Positions 45,276-60,200 of a stretch of DNA of 64,000 bases are shown here, piece after piece. This DNA is from Asterias amurensis. Lineage: Eukaryota > Echinodermata > Asteroidea > Forcipulatida > Asteriidae. The stretch spans positions 496,001 through 560,000 of the forward strand of contig NC_092662.1 in assembly GCF_032118995.1 (NCBI RefSeq), given 5' to 3'. Each line of letters begins with the position of its first letter. The first letter of the stretch is position 1. The notes beneath the pieces were generated by a model that saw only the letters and a program-made list of their open reading frames with translations, did not search any database and had not been told where the DNA came from. The translations under genes were made by a program, and so were the position numbers.

Positions 45276-48200
45276 CTACCTCGTTTTGACTTTGACCTTT
45301 CTCTTACCGGTGCTTTTCTTCTTCTTGCTCCGCGGCGGTCGGGCGGCCCGCTTAGCCTCCATCTCAGCCTGCAAGGTCATACGATCATTAGCTCTTACTG
45401 CAAGATGAAAAGGAAACTTTCATCAGTTTCAAAATAACTCCTTGTGGGAGTCTGCAGAGTTCCCTTTATAGGATGGGAAGATAATCTAAACAAACAACAA
45501 CTGTACGCGAGTGAGTAGATCAAATAATACATGCTCAAATGACATTTAATACTCGCCTGTTTCTGTCAGACATTGCTTTTTAATCTACCCCTTAATTGTT
45601 TACTTTTTATTATCTTTCTGTGGTTGTCTAATGTTCTTCATGTCTTTATAATTTTATTTTAAATAATAATGGATTTTTAATATATGGCCAGGGATATTGG
45701 AATTGAAGGCCTTCGGGTTACAGTTTTTTGGTAAACTTTTTAATTCCAGGCATATGTCCCTGGTTTTTGTTTTGTTTTGTTTATGTTTGTATTTTGTATG
45801 TGTTTTTATGCCGAATAATTAATAATAATTATAACATCTAATAAATCAAACTTGACACTTATAGTAGAACGATGACACACTGTCGTACATTCAATAATAC
45901 AAGCACAATTGACAACTTGCGTAATACTCAATAGTTTCTTTTGTCACTAGTTTCTTTTGTCACTAGTTTCTTTTAGCCTTCAAGAAAGACCCTGCTATGG
46001 TTGAAATGTCAGGCCCCAGAAAAAGATAAAATAAATAAATGACAATATACCAACTAAGAAATCAATCAATTTTCCTCACATTCATAAATATTTGTCATTG
46101 TTGTTCAACCCCAAACATTTAAATTTTACCCAGACAGGTTTATGTGTATTTAACACAAAGTAGACCGTTGAAACACACCGAGAACATATTTCTTCGGTCA
46201 TTTTCCAAACATCAAGCAAACAACCGTTTTTCATTTTCTGTTAAAGCTCTTCAGGAAAATTAGCTGCCAGAAGCTCTCCAAGACAGTCCAATGTTTTTTT
46301 GACGAATTTGTTTTTCTTTTTCTGGGATGTCCTTTCAAAGTCTAATTCACTAATGGGTTTTTGTCTTGCCTGCCGTCAGCCAAATGAGCGGAGTGGCAGG
46401 GGGGGGGGGGGGGGCAACACCAATGACGGAAATGAAGGTTTATGACAATGAATACCCTGCATATAGGAGATAGGCAATTTTGCAAAGAAAATGAAAGCCA
46501 GTTTTGGACAGCATAAGGACCATCTCTACCATGGTATGATTAAAGCCACTGAACATATTTGGTAATTGTCAACTTTTTATGCAGTAGAAGAAGAAAAACT
46601 GCCTTGATGGCCTTGCCCTTTCAAAAACAAAGCAAACACGCCTGGATATCTTCTGGATTCCAAGAGTAATAAATATTTGTTTTCTTAATTGTGTGTAATA
46701 CCTTAAAAGAAACCATAGGTTTCTTGAGTCTTTCAAAGAAGCCATTCAAACTTCCTATATTTATATCTGGCCTGATACTTCATAGAGGCAACAAAATGGA
46801 TTGCCTCCATGCCCCCTGGTCATTGCCTTGGTGCCCTTGAAATGCTTGTGTAGAAATCTACAATTTTTTCATAGGGTGCCCTCTACCAAGGAGAAAATAC
46901 CTCGGTGCCCTTGCTCTTTCAAAAACAACGTTTACCAGCCTGTGTTATTTATATTTAGTTCTTTTCATTGGCGGATTGTATTGTGCGACACCTTGAAGAA
47001 AGTTTAAATAAATTTCTCGAGTCTATAAAAATCAAGTCTGTAAAAGTAGCCATTCGAACACCGATAATTATATTTGTAGTTCTTAATTAACAATCATTTT
47101 TAATTGGCGAATTTCGGTGTGCAATACCTGAAAAGAAAGCTTACTACTTTCTTGAGTCTATAACAATAGCCATTCTAAATTTTGGCTAAAATTGGACAAA
47201 AACACACCAAGTATCTTTAAAGATGCTGCCAACCAACCAGAAACACCGGAAGGAACCCCTTCCCCTTTTGATACATGCACTGTTTTTTTAGGTGTGTTAC
47301 ACAACAAACAGGGACAACGGCTTTACGTCCCGTCCAACCGAAAGACCAAGTACCATGGTTAGGTGTTTTGCCTGGGACTCGAACCCACACTCTGCTGATC
47401 AGAAACACAAGAGTTGGAGTCCGGTGCTTTAAACCTCTAGGCCATGACAAGCCATATTTCAATTCTGAAATGAGTTTATTAACAACTACATGTGCCTTGG
47501 AGGTAAGCAGGGAATGAGGTGGGGACACAGCGGTGACTTCTACTTTCAATTAGTGGATACAGGGCACTGACGTGGGTTGAGTTCTTAATTGGTTTCAACA
47601 TTTCCATGAGCCTGTTCTAGTCATTGTCAGAAGACAGAGGTCCGTAAATTACATAAAATCCATCACAGCATCTCCAGTGCATAGTGTGTACGTGCAGGTT
47701 GACACACACACAACCCTCGTTTATAATTCATCCGCTCACAAATCCTTTCTTCGTTTTCAGTCCAAAAAACTTAATGGCCGATGAATTTTTTATGGGAAAC
47801 GATTTGTCACTTTATTTTGTCGAGTGAAGTAACATAACTAAATCTTGAGACAAGGATTCCCGTGAGAATCCTGTCTTATTAGGACTGCATCGTCAGTAAA
47901 CCCACATGGGATGGGCAGCCTGGTGTTGAGCAAAACGTTTTCAATCATCTTAATTGCCTTTACATTGTTCAACACTCCACGCAACCTAATAACTTTTCAT
48001 TTATTCTAATTGCACGCAATTACAACAACAGTTTTTTCTCACAAAAACCAAAAAAAAAATTGTACTCACTGCCCACTGCTAATTATGATAATTCGGAACT
48101 AGACTCCCTCAAAACAAGACTGATCCAGTAGTTTAAAAATAACTAATGTAGTCTGACATCCTGGTAGTCAAATAATAGTGGTGAGGGCCTCAGTGTGGAC

Positions 48201-51200
48201 AGTGCCTGAAAATAGTGCACATTGCAGAGTAAAATATGACAAATCCGACCCCCCAAAATGGGTCCAGTACAAAGAATTGACAATAGAAGATGACATCAGG
48301 GTATGTGGGTCAACCGAATCAAAAATGGCAAACAAATCAAATAAAAGTGGCCTTTGAGAAGTCAAATTGGAAAATGACTTCATGATTGCAGGTCTGGACT
48401 TTCATTTTGCAAAGGGCGCATGGAAAATCTTTAAGTCTGTAATAAGACAATGTTGATCGGGCAAAAAAGGCCAAGACTAGGGCAACAGTGGTCTCTGTGG
48501 CGTCTGTAGTCACAGGCCTGTGGTTGCTATATATAGCTTTACGTGGAAAGACTCTACATCATTATCTGTGACACTCCTATTATTGCTAGTTTGTACATCA
48601 ATGCATCATCGACCGTAGAGGAGGCTTTGGGGAAATGAAACATCTTTAATCAAAGGACAAATTAGGAGTGGACTTATTCAATATGAAGCACCTGTGGGAA
48701 TGCTCAGTGAGGTAGCTTTAAAGGTAGGGTCATATGTATGTAGATCAGTGAATACTCAAACACATTATTGACCATTATATTTACTTTGTGTGAGCAGCAC
48801 TGTAGCTGTATTTAAACTATTTTAAGGTAAGGTTCCCTTGTAGGTTTTTTTGGAAAACTAAAAATACTAAATGTTTAACTTTTTGTTGTTGACATATTGA
48901 CATACTACTTTTTATTCAATAGGCCCCTATACTCTAGAAAACTGAAAAACAAAATAAATCCTCAAATGAAGCAGACATTTAAAGGAACTGGGGCCGGTTT
49001 CACAAAGATCTCAAATTGGTCGTAACTTCAAATCAATCAAAGTTGCTAAGTAAAGTGTGATGTCACAAAACAAATCTCTATGTTGTTTTGCGATGAATTT
49101 TATTGCTTTGTGAAATCGGCCCCTGGACACGTTTGGTAAAAAGTAAAAGTATACTAGCATTAAAACTGATTTGATAACATGCAACGTAGAGCTGTTGATA
49201 ATATAATACCTTGTGAGAATAGACTCCCTCTAAGATAACACCCTTTTAGAAAAAGAGCTAATTTCTCATTAAAATATTTGATACATAGAAAAACTTCAGC
49301 CCCAAGACCTTCCTCAGGCATCAAAATGCACACCAATTTTTTTAAATTTTTTTAATTATTATTTTACTACCAACTTCAATGACCAATGGAGCTCAAATTG
49401 TATGCATATGTTGGGATACATTGAGTCTTTGACCAATAGTGTTCAGTGCCTTTAAGGTTAATGCTCTCCCAACGCAGGAGTTTGCAATGGCTTTTCCCGA
49501 TTCCTTCATGCCACTCTGTAGTTCAAACAGATGAGGCAATGTTTGCCAAAACCCAATCAGGCACGAAATGTCTGCAGAAATCCCAGTAAACGCAGGCATG
49601 AAATTGGATCCTATAGGGTAGCTGGGTATTCTCCCAGAAACAAAGCTCGTTTATTTGTTTCTATTACTTTAATTGCACATTGAAAGTTGAATTTGCAGTT
49701 AGTTTTTTATCCACCAAACAAGGGTATTTTTTTTTTTTTTTTTTTTTTTTTTAAACATTGATAAGTTTGCAGAGTTTGCAGGTTTTCCAGCATTTTCCAG
49801 GGTAGAACCTTGAGCCAATTGGATGAACAATTTGACACAATGGAGTGGACTTTCGGTTTTTGATCTATTGGACGCTGAGCGGCGCAGCCAATTTGCAGAA
49901 GTCACCTACGGGGGAGACAACAGCTATTGGCATTGTGGTGAAGATGGCACTGAGATGATGACCATTGGCCTGTAACTCTGGAAATTTCAATGACGGTCGA
50001 GCGATTAAGAGTACCCGACTCAAGCTCTCAGGTTTCTGGGTGTGGGTTCGAGTCCCGCTCGTGACACTTGTCTGTCCATATAAGCAAGGCACTTAACCAC
50101 TATTGCTTCGTCTTTCAGATGGGATGTAAAGCCATAGGTCCCTTTTGAAAATTCTTAAGGGGCACCAAGGCCAAGACCAGAGGCAACAAAGGCCATGGCC
50201 CTCGTGGTCTGCAGGTAATTCCAGGACTGTAGTTTGCATCGCATGGTTGAGACTACAAAGGATCGTCGAATGGCATCTTTTTTGAGAACGAGAACATGGA
50301 AATGAGTGTTCTCTTTTCAAAAACCAATGATGTATTACACTTGTAAAGGGTTTTTATACCTTTAGTAGATCAAGTTTTTGACCATGACATGAATCCCTAC
50401 TCACTGTGAATGAAGATGTATGTAATAATTAACCTGTAGAAGTTTCAGCCTCATAGTCGTCAAGATTAGCATTCAAAAACAATTCCCTGAGATGAAAACT
50501 ATTTTGAAAATGTTTTTCTCATTTCAAAAAAACTACAACACCTCAGCAAGTAATATTTTAAGGAAACTTTCTACCATCATTATTTTTAAACCTTATAAAA
50601 TAAATAGAAATCTGTGGACGATTGTGTTTTGTGTGGGACAAATAGTACCTATAAATCCTTTAAGAGGGTATTTTGGTAAGATTAGGATTCGACGTTGATG
50701 CATGCAAGGGAGCTATTCACGACCAATGGAGAGCGAGCTGACAATCCTAGATTTCGATCAAGCTCTGTTAGAATTTATTGATGATATCACAGTCAGTGGA
50801 ACATGCAATTAGCGTGATGGATGACTTTACTAAAGCCAATTGACAATGAGACTCTTAACGACTACAGTATTTATATTAGAAACTTGGTGCCTTAATCCAC
50901 GAATGCCGGGCAACAATTTGCTCAGCAACTTGTTATTCATGATTTATTTATATGAAATCTCCAGCAAGACGAGTTCTCAAAGAACAAATCTACACAACAT
51001 AATAGACATATCTACATGGTGTTCCTGCAAACTGAATTATAGACATCTTAAAACATACAATATGAGGACATTTAGTAGTAAGGTAACCGGCTAAAACACC
51101 ATGTGCAATCAATATAGACTATGACTGGTTTCCTTATGATTTTACTCGGCAGAGACATTTATTCGTATATGATTCTTGATTTATTGCCATTCTCAAATAA

Positions 51201-54200
51201 GATTATTATTTTGCAAACTGTTTCACACCTTCAGATTTTCATTTAAAAAAATAGAAATATCTTTGTGAATTATTTAATTTTTGTATTTTATGAATTTTTA
51301 TTGGGGGAGGGGATCGATTGGGAAGGAGCATGTCTACTTGTCCAGTTGGAAAACTAACTCATAATTGATCTTGTTTTGTTTAATTTTATGACTTTCTTAC
51401 ACAATTTTAGCTCTTTTAACCCGTTTCTGTAACCCTTCAAAGACAACTCAGTTCTGTATTTCATCACCTAATCTTGTTGATATTTTGCACTGCTGTTTTC
51501 AGGTAAAATGTCTGGAAATTTAACCCCAAGTAACAAGCTTTCATTTTGAAGATATTGCACACATAATCTGTCAATGATCAGGGCAGAAAATTTGAAAACT
51601 ATAAGTGAATCGTTGTCAGTCCTCACACTATCCCAGGTCCATAAACGATTTTGCATTGTCCATGCCACTTGAGAATTTCGGTATGTTTTTCACTTTGAAA
51701 ATAAAGAGCATCATCAGCATCAGAGAAAAACAGTTTTGAGATTGAAATACTTGATCAAGTTACAAACCACAGGGGAAACTGACTGGCGACTACCCACAAA
51801 GAGCTAGAGCTTGGATTATAAAGCATCGGTACGATAATCAGGATGCTGTTGGCCCATACCCAACTGTTATCAGGTTATCTTTGTCCAATCCTAACTTATT
51901 TACAAATTCTCTTGTGATTTATAACTTGATATTTGAAATATTTGAAAAGTTACATCCCCTGAAGGTGGTCCCCTGGCTGCCGCTTCCCAGGTTTTATCGT
52001 AAACTAATCCCTAGCTACGAGGCAATTACAGGTTGAATAGCTTGTGACAAGCGCCCCCAACCAAGCATAGATATTGACAAATTAGGCAGACTGCCAACAT
52101 AGGGCTGGATAGCTCAGGTGGTAGGGCGCAGCGCCACGTTAAATCGGAGGTCGTTGTTCAAATCCCGCTCCAGTTGATTCTTCTTTGCTCAACCCCCCAA
52201 AATGTCTTTCCACAAAAATTTGGCCATGCAACTTTAATATAATTTGTATTGCAGGAAAGTAGCCCTGTATTGAAGCAAGTTAACTCAATGACCAACAAAG
52301 GTACTCACCTAATGCCCTCTCCGCTAACTTGTACTTCCGAAAGAGATTTCCGAGCCAGGCTTCGGGCTGATTCAGTAAGCTTCAGGGAAAGTTCACAAAT
52401 AAAGATAGCAAAATTAATGCATTGATATTAACCCTGTAAGATCTGTTAAAATTTGCCATGATGACATAAAGATTTCCCGGCAGGAAAGATAAATCTAAAG
52501 CTCATGGGGAAAGTACCTCATAGAAGAGTCATTTCATTCACATCCTCTAGTTTTCAATAAACACAATCAATTTCATTCCATGGTTTATTTCAATAAACAT
52601 TATAACAAATGGATGGGTTCAACGTTCTTGTCAAAATACTATGACAGTTTTGTTGCTGTTTTCTCAGCAGGTAGAGGCTGTATATTATGCTGAAACTTTA
52701 ACATGAAACTGTTATTTTATCTTATTAATAATTTTGTCCATAAATCAGCATTACGTAGACAAACAAAATCTATAACCCAACCTTTTCAGAGACATTAAGA
52801 AAAACACAAATGAATTATAATTTATATAATTTATCACAATTAAACCTTGGTGCAAGTCATAATTATGAAAATTAATTAATAATAACATGAAGAAACTGTG
52901 TCTTATATGACACAGTTAAGATTAATATATCATAATTATGATTTGGTTCAAGTCATAATTTTATCTTTTTATCCAATTAAATGCAGTGGACACTATTGGT
53001 AATTACTCAAAATAATTATTAGCATAAAACCTTACTTGGTAACGAGTAATGGATAGAGGTTGATGGTATAAAACATTGTGAGAAACAGCTCCCTCTGAAG
53101 TGCCATAGTTTTCGAGAAAGAAGTAATTTTCCACGAATTTGATTTCAAGACCTCAAGTTTAGAACTTGAGGTCTCGAAATCAACCATCTAAACGCACACA
53201 ACTTCGTGTGACAAGGGTGTTTTCTCCTTTCATTATTATCTCGCAAGTTTGATGACCGATTGAGCTCAAATTTTCACAGGTTTGTTACATTACGCATGTG
53301 TTGAGATACACCAACTGTGAAGGCTAGTCTTTGACAATTACCAATAGTGTCCACTGCCTTTAAGTCATATTTATGAGATATAGAAGTAAGAAGTCATAAT
53401 TATGACTTTGTAATTCCTCATAATTAAAAGATAAAAGTCACAACTCTTTTTTTTTCCCATAACAACTCTTTAAATGTTCTTTCTCTTTCAATGTCCCTTT
53501 AAAGTTTATATGAAGTAATTTTTGCCTTGTCCGGTAATTTTGTTTCGTATTCGGCTGATATTAATTAATGACAAGGCTATTTGATTAGGTTTCACTCTAG
53601 TCCAGACATGAATATGAGAATATTTATAGTTACTCAGCTCTTTGGATTGGGCAAATGTTTCTGACCAAATTTCATGGTTCTGCTTACCGCCAAACTCTGC
53701 GCTTACGATCACCATTCTCCACGAAAGTATGCCTAGTAATGTAAGGCAAGCATGCTCACAAGCAAAAGTTCCTTGCTAACACATGAAATACGCTTAACGT
53801 AAGCGCAGAATTTCCTTCTTCCGGAAGCGCGGCTACTTTGTTTACTTACGGTCAGCAGAGCCATGGAATTGGCCCCTGATGAGCATGGGGACTCATGCAT
53901 CCCGAACGCCCCAACCAAAACACTCCACAAACACATGTAGTCCACACATCCTGAGGGAGCCCAAATCATTTTTACAGCCAGTGCAACTATTGTAACCCCT
54001 TGGGTTATGCAACTTGGGCAAGATTAAATAAATCTATTTAACAAACAATTATCAAAGTATTCTTCTGAATTAAGAGTTGTTGACTTCGCTTTGATAAGCC
54101 CTTACAGTACGAATCTCAATTGCTGATCTAATTAAAGTGTTTTGTTAAAAAAAGGTTGCCTTCAAAACGAGAAGGCTGTCAAAGGGAGAGGGTGGGTATA

Positions 54201-57200
54201 ATTTGACATTTTTTTTAATCATTGTAGTCATATGTTATTAATATCAGCTGAAAGGTATTGATTCCTGATCAAATTTCTAAAAGCTACGGATTATTGTTGA
54301 GCTATGTTCCGGAAACTACTGTCAAAACATCTGAAAAGAAAACTTATAAAAAAAATAAAAAATAAGCATATCAACAATAATAACAAAGGCCGCAGGAACA
54401 ATTAATAGAGTTTTATAAACTGATTATCGAATCCCACCCGAGTAATATGCCTGTGATATTTTTTCACAGGACTCAGGAAAGTTCTGAGTATACAGTGCTG
54501 ACACACATCGGTGTATGGTAGACCAAATAAGAACACAAATTATTGTTCAGAACGGCCTAGGTGAGTGGAACCACCTTTCGAGCCCTCCTAAACAGCTCCA
54601 ATATACAAGTGTTTTCTATTAAACAGAAGCTGTTGACTTACCCGAGGGAAGTTTTTTGTGGCAGGTCTGCTACGCAGTCATCATATCCTCTTTGTGTGGG
54701 TGGTAAAAGTCCCCTGTGGAAATAGAACAGCAACACAAATAATCATGTACCGGGTAGTAGCCTTGGCACATTATTAGAAACTTGTGCATTTAACTTGCCC
54801 CCGGGAAGTTTTACTAGGCCAAATTTTAACATGTTTATGTAAACAAATTATCTTTCTGATTTAATGGTAGAGAAAATAACCATCTTGTTGGTTAAATAAA
54901 ATTACATACACAAACTCCAAAGTATATCAGACTATTTTAAAAATGTCTTCTCCACATTTGAAAATGAAAGTAGGGGGGACATTGTTAAGTAGCCCACAGG
55001 GCAAGTTGAGAAGTGATGTTAACCAGCCCATAGTAGTTTTACACTAGACAATGTATGATATGTGATATGAGCTTAGGGCTCGTCCTACCTTGCCAGGGTT
55101 TGGGCGGAAACATTGACGCCACGCTCTAACAATTTTCTATGCATGGTCTCCATTTCTTGCTCTTGTACACTCAGTGGTATTACCTGTGAAGATTATAAAA
55201 CAAATTAAAACTTAAAAATGTCTAGGTACAGGGCAAACACAGAGGTCTAGAGACTGCTTTCAAATAACATAGGTCGTTGGTTTGAATCCCACGTTTGATG
55301 TTTCTAGCAGTGGAGTCAGCACCTTTTAAAACCAACACCAGGTGCTACATAAATGGGTCTCAAAAAAAGGAAAAAAAGTCTAAAAAACCCTAAAAAGCAC
55401 TCCGAGACAAAATGGAGCTCCCACAAATTACGTAACATATAGGGGATGACATAACAGGGCTTGTTCACAAATCCTTTTGAAAGAAACCAAGAAGGGTCTT
55501 TAAAATCTGTTCATGTGTGAACCCAATCTCCTTATTCATCCTTAGACATTTTAAATGAATATCAGCAAAGATAACTTGTTGCTACTGTCGTTCAAGCTGG
55601 TCGTTAAGTGTTTGCGAGGACAAATCAAGAGAGTATCAACGTCACACAAATCGAGAGAGTATCAACGTCACAGACTGATCAACTGATCAATAGATGAGAT
55701 TAAATCCCTTTGTGGCTGGCGTGTCTACTTCATCAACCCCACTCCACTGAACTGCCTTATCCACATTACTCAGTTTCCATGGTAACAAGCATCTACAATG
55801 ACAGCTGACCGCCTTGCTTGCCCAGGAAGTTGAATATGTTTTGATAGCTGTGGTTTTTTGGGAGCTTGTTTTGACAAAGATTACCTGGAGGGAAAGCATC
55901 AGGATTGCCGATATAAATTTCCCCTTAAATAATCCCCACATTGACACAAAGACCTCTTCAAGGACTTATAATATGACGAGTAAAAACCACTTTGGGCTTT
56001 GTCTCTTGGGAATTTATTTCATAATATATCACTTTCTGGCTTCAGAGTAAAACTGGTTTGAGTTGAAAAGGGATAAAAATGTGTGTCACTTTCCAGTTCT
56101 GGAGTCATCAATGAAAGGGCAAGGCCATTTTCATTTTGCAAAGGGCACTTCAATTGGAAAAAATCTTAAAGTCTTTGGGAAACTTTTGAAGGTGGACCGA
56201 GGCCATGACCAGAGGACAACGGATTTCATCGGAGGTCATTGGCCTCTGTGGCTTCCATTCAGTAAGGCTTGACTTTCAGAGGTCATCGGAGGTCATTGGC
56301 CTCTGTGGCTTCCATTCAGTAAGGCTTGACTTTCAAAAAGATCTAAGTCTTACTTCAAAAATTACCAATGAAAAAATGGATGATCAATAAGAGAAGTGTC
56401 GCATTTTCAAAACCGAAGAATGTTGGTTGGTAAAAATCGCAATCTGCATGCACATTTCTATTTCAAAATGCTGAAAAATATAAAAATAGCAACAGTAAAA
56501 GTAATACGCAGTTGTTGTATAGTCCTTTATCACACTCGACGGGCATCTCAAAGCGCTAAAATGTTTTTTCTACATTTGAATTATAGGACCAATTTATTTT
56601 ATGTATACTTGAGGTGATACAGCACAATCTGCAGTCAGCCATAGATTTGTGGACAAGTCATTAAATGTTTGTCACAGTGCATGCTCACATGTAATTATAC
56701 TGCTCCCACGATACTAGCTTCTCACTACTGGCTGGTAAATGGGACGGTAGTTGCGAGAGCATAATTGCTATCACCGCGCCAAACATTTAACGACTTGTCC
56801 ATAAGTCTACAGCCATCCTTGCCAGCAACACTATGGTTCATCGTTTTCCGCTAATGATAAGTGCATCACACACAAGACTTAAAGTGTAAAGAAACTAAAA
56901 TAACAAAAATACAATTACCATTGGTTCTTCTTCAGAGGACTCCGAGACCGGTTTCTTTGGATACCAGAAGACTGGTTTAGGCTCCTCAACGGCAACAACT
57001 AATTCAAGAAAAAAAACAAATTAAATGGTGGACATACAAGGTATTTACTTAATATGTATACTATTATTATAAGTTAATTAAAAATACTGCAATACAGCAG
57101 CTAAATGCCCAAATGTAGTTTACAAAATAACCAGTAATTTTAATTATTTCAAAACTAGTTGACAACATTAGCAGTTTATAACGTAACAAATACACACAAA

Positions 57201-60200
57201 AATGAATTGAATTTACATTAAGTCTATAGTATTATTATTATTATTAATTCAAAGTCCCGTTGAAAACAGTCACCAGTGTCGTTCCAAGGCTTTATATCAA
57301 AATTACTTTCTCCCTAGAAAAATTGTAAACAAATAACAATGACTGGAGGAATAAAGTTGTCACACACAGACTTGAAATTCAAAGTCAACACTGCTCGCAA
57401 GATGTTTCAGATTGTACCTTGCTTTGTGAATTTCTTCTCCTTTTTCAACGACCCATCTCTTAGAGCTTTTACTGCCTCTCTGTTCCTCTTGTAGTCAACA
57501 AACCTACAGACAGACAATTTCCAACTCAAATTAAACAAACAACACAATGCAATCTTAGATTGGACTCCAGCGATGCCACAACATGCCACATGTTATTGAT
57601 AGTGTGGTTAAATTTTCTTGCCAAAAATGCTTGTCCAAATGTTTTAGGGTTGAACCATGGAGGTGGTTGAACAAAGAAAACTTTTTAATAGTGCTATTTT
57701 TTTTTATTGCAATTCATTATTGTTTGTTTTCCACCAGTCCTGTTAATTTGTGTTTTTTAATATCTTTTTTTAATTCTACCTGAATTTTATTTTTTAGTTT
57801 TACTATTTAATTATTGTAAATCATGTGTAATTTGGCCTGTGGGCCACGAAATGTGATTCCAATGAAATGAAATGAAATGACTAGAGCAGGATTTGAACTT
57901 TGGAACCCTGGATCAGTATCCCTCGTGGTGTATATTTGTACTTGATATATTTGAAGAAACAACAATGCATATCTGTCTGCTGCCGCTACTCAGGTTGTAT
58001 CGTACACTTTGGTGTGATTCCTGGCTATACAGCAGTTACAGGTTGAATGGCTTCTAATTGGCACCCTCGAACAAAGGTAAATTGACAAATAAGAAGACTG
58101 CCAACATAGGGCTAGATGGCTCAGTTGGTAGAGTGCCAGCATGTTGCGCAGGTCATAGGATCAAGTCAATTTGTCTTTGCTCAATCCAAAATTATTTGAA
58201 ATTTACCAAGTTATGAAATTATATAAATATGAAAAATTGTGTAAAATGGTTAACAATGTCCTTGTGGTCTGCAGATGAAGCTCCGAAGGTATGTGTTTTA
58301 TATTTCAAGAGTTTATAGACACTTTGAGTCCAGACACAACTCCAAGAAATCTACAGGCGGATTTTATTAGAACTAGGGCGAGGTCTTCCATTTCAGAGAT
58401 AGTGATTTTTATTACTGGGCCATTTTAATTTTAATTTGATCTGGAGACATCCAAGCGCTTTGCATTCTCTGGAAAAGGCGCTCCGTAAATGCCAGCTTAA
58501 TATTATTATCTGTATTGGTCAGTTCACCTCTTAAAAAAAAAAATTGAAGACCAAGGGAGGTCAAGGAACAAAAACCCCGATATAAATCAGGTCAAATCCA
58601 ATCCTGCAGAAACTGCATTTATTTTTACAAGATTTTATCTATGATTAATGCGCAATTTATAAGTGCTTTTTAAGCGTTAAGAGGCACTTAAGTGTAAGTT
58701 GTAAGTATAGAGATAAACCCCTTCTCTTTAATGATAAGTGTATATGTCTTACACAACACATTGCTTAATGTCCCATCTGAAGGACAAAACAATTACGGTG
58801 TGAAGTGTTAAGCTCAAGGACAACAATATCAAAATGTAAACAAAAAACCGAAAGTAATAAATTGATGAGCACTTACCGCTTCTTTGGAGTTGTTGTGACA
58901 ATTGCACTTGACTTTCCGTCAGTCCCCATCTAGTTCACAACAGAAAGACAAAAAGCATGCGGATAGATAAATAGATTTAGGCAGAAAATATCAAAGATAT
59001 TATGTAAAAATGAAATTTATTGATTAAAACAAAAGAAACTGAGTGTTACCAAAGTCTATTTCAGTTTTGTGATGTACTTATTTGCCATTAGATAGAGTCC
59101 TTTATTATGTAAGTATGAACATTGCAAGTCTATCAATGTGTTAAGTGTTTTTTTATTTGATACTCTTTCACTGTAATTGCTTCGTCCTTCAGATGAGATG
59201 TTAAGTCATGTGTTGTGTCATGTAAAAGAACCAAGGACACGTCATAAACAGAGAAAAAGGGGCTTGTCTGGATGTTTCTGACAGTGGAAACAACTAACAT
59301 TCAAGTGCCTTTTATCGCTCAAAAAGGCACTCAAAATTACACATCATTGACAGAAAAAAAAACATTATGTATGTGTACAAATAAATGCAAGTTCTGGAGA
59401 CCTTTGATTAATTGTCCTGATTTGTCCTGAATTCAAGTTGTTTTCATGTTTGGTCTAGTTGGTAATATACTGCTCTAGAATTTCAAAGGTTGGGGGTTCG
59501 AATCCCCCTGAGTTATATATGCCTATTATTTTTTCACAGAAAGAGTATATGGTGCTAACACACAACGGTGTAGGTAAAACCAAAAGAAATATTCAACAAT
59601 CCGTACTTACATTTGTTGGTGGTTTTGCTGAGTGTGGTCGTCGGCCGGTCTTGCCTGGACTTTTCCTTCCAGACGATGTTTCTGCGTCACGTCTTTTAAT
59701 CGGGGCCGAGACCGGTCTGGTAGACACCTATACAGACAAAAGCGGAATTTGAAAATTTCAATTATGAAAAAATAGCAAAACATTAAAGGGAAACATTGCC
59801 AGAGCCTAGCTGGTGCTGAAGCCCACTCTGCATAAGGCTCCTGATGTAATACAAAACTTATAAAAAGATGAGGAGTTCAGTAAAGTTACTTCTCTTACCC
59901 TCCTAGCTGTAGCGATTGTTTCGGGTTTAGCTTTCCCCTCTGCTCCCTCCCCTGGGGTTGTGCTGACGTCTGTATCACCGTGTCTGTAACCCATTCTGGA
60001 CTCAGGCCTCCCTGGAGAAGCTATCTTAACCTGAAGTTATAAAACAAAGAAGTTTTTCTCTTGGAATATTTGCAGAAAAGAATCAATAATTTTCATTAAT
60101 CCACGCTGAAATGCAAGTTGCTGTGACTGGTTCACAGCTTACTCGTGCTTAAAAAACTTAAAAGCAAATAAAACTGCTAAGCAATTTTATCTGCTGATCA

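Noticed and set aside
52102-52175. Functional tRNA gene
   Set aside because: A tRNA-like head is present, but the stems pair poorly and the same sequence recurs at 58107 in a longer repeat; it is a SINE-like element.
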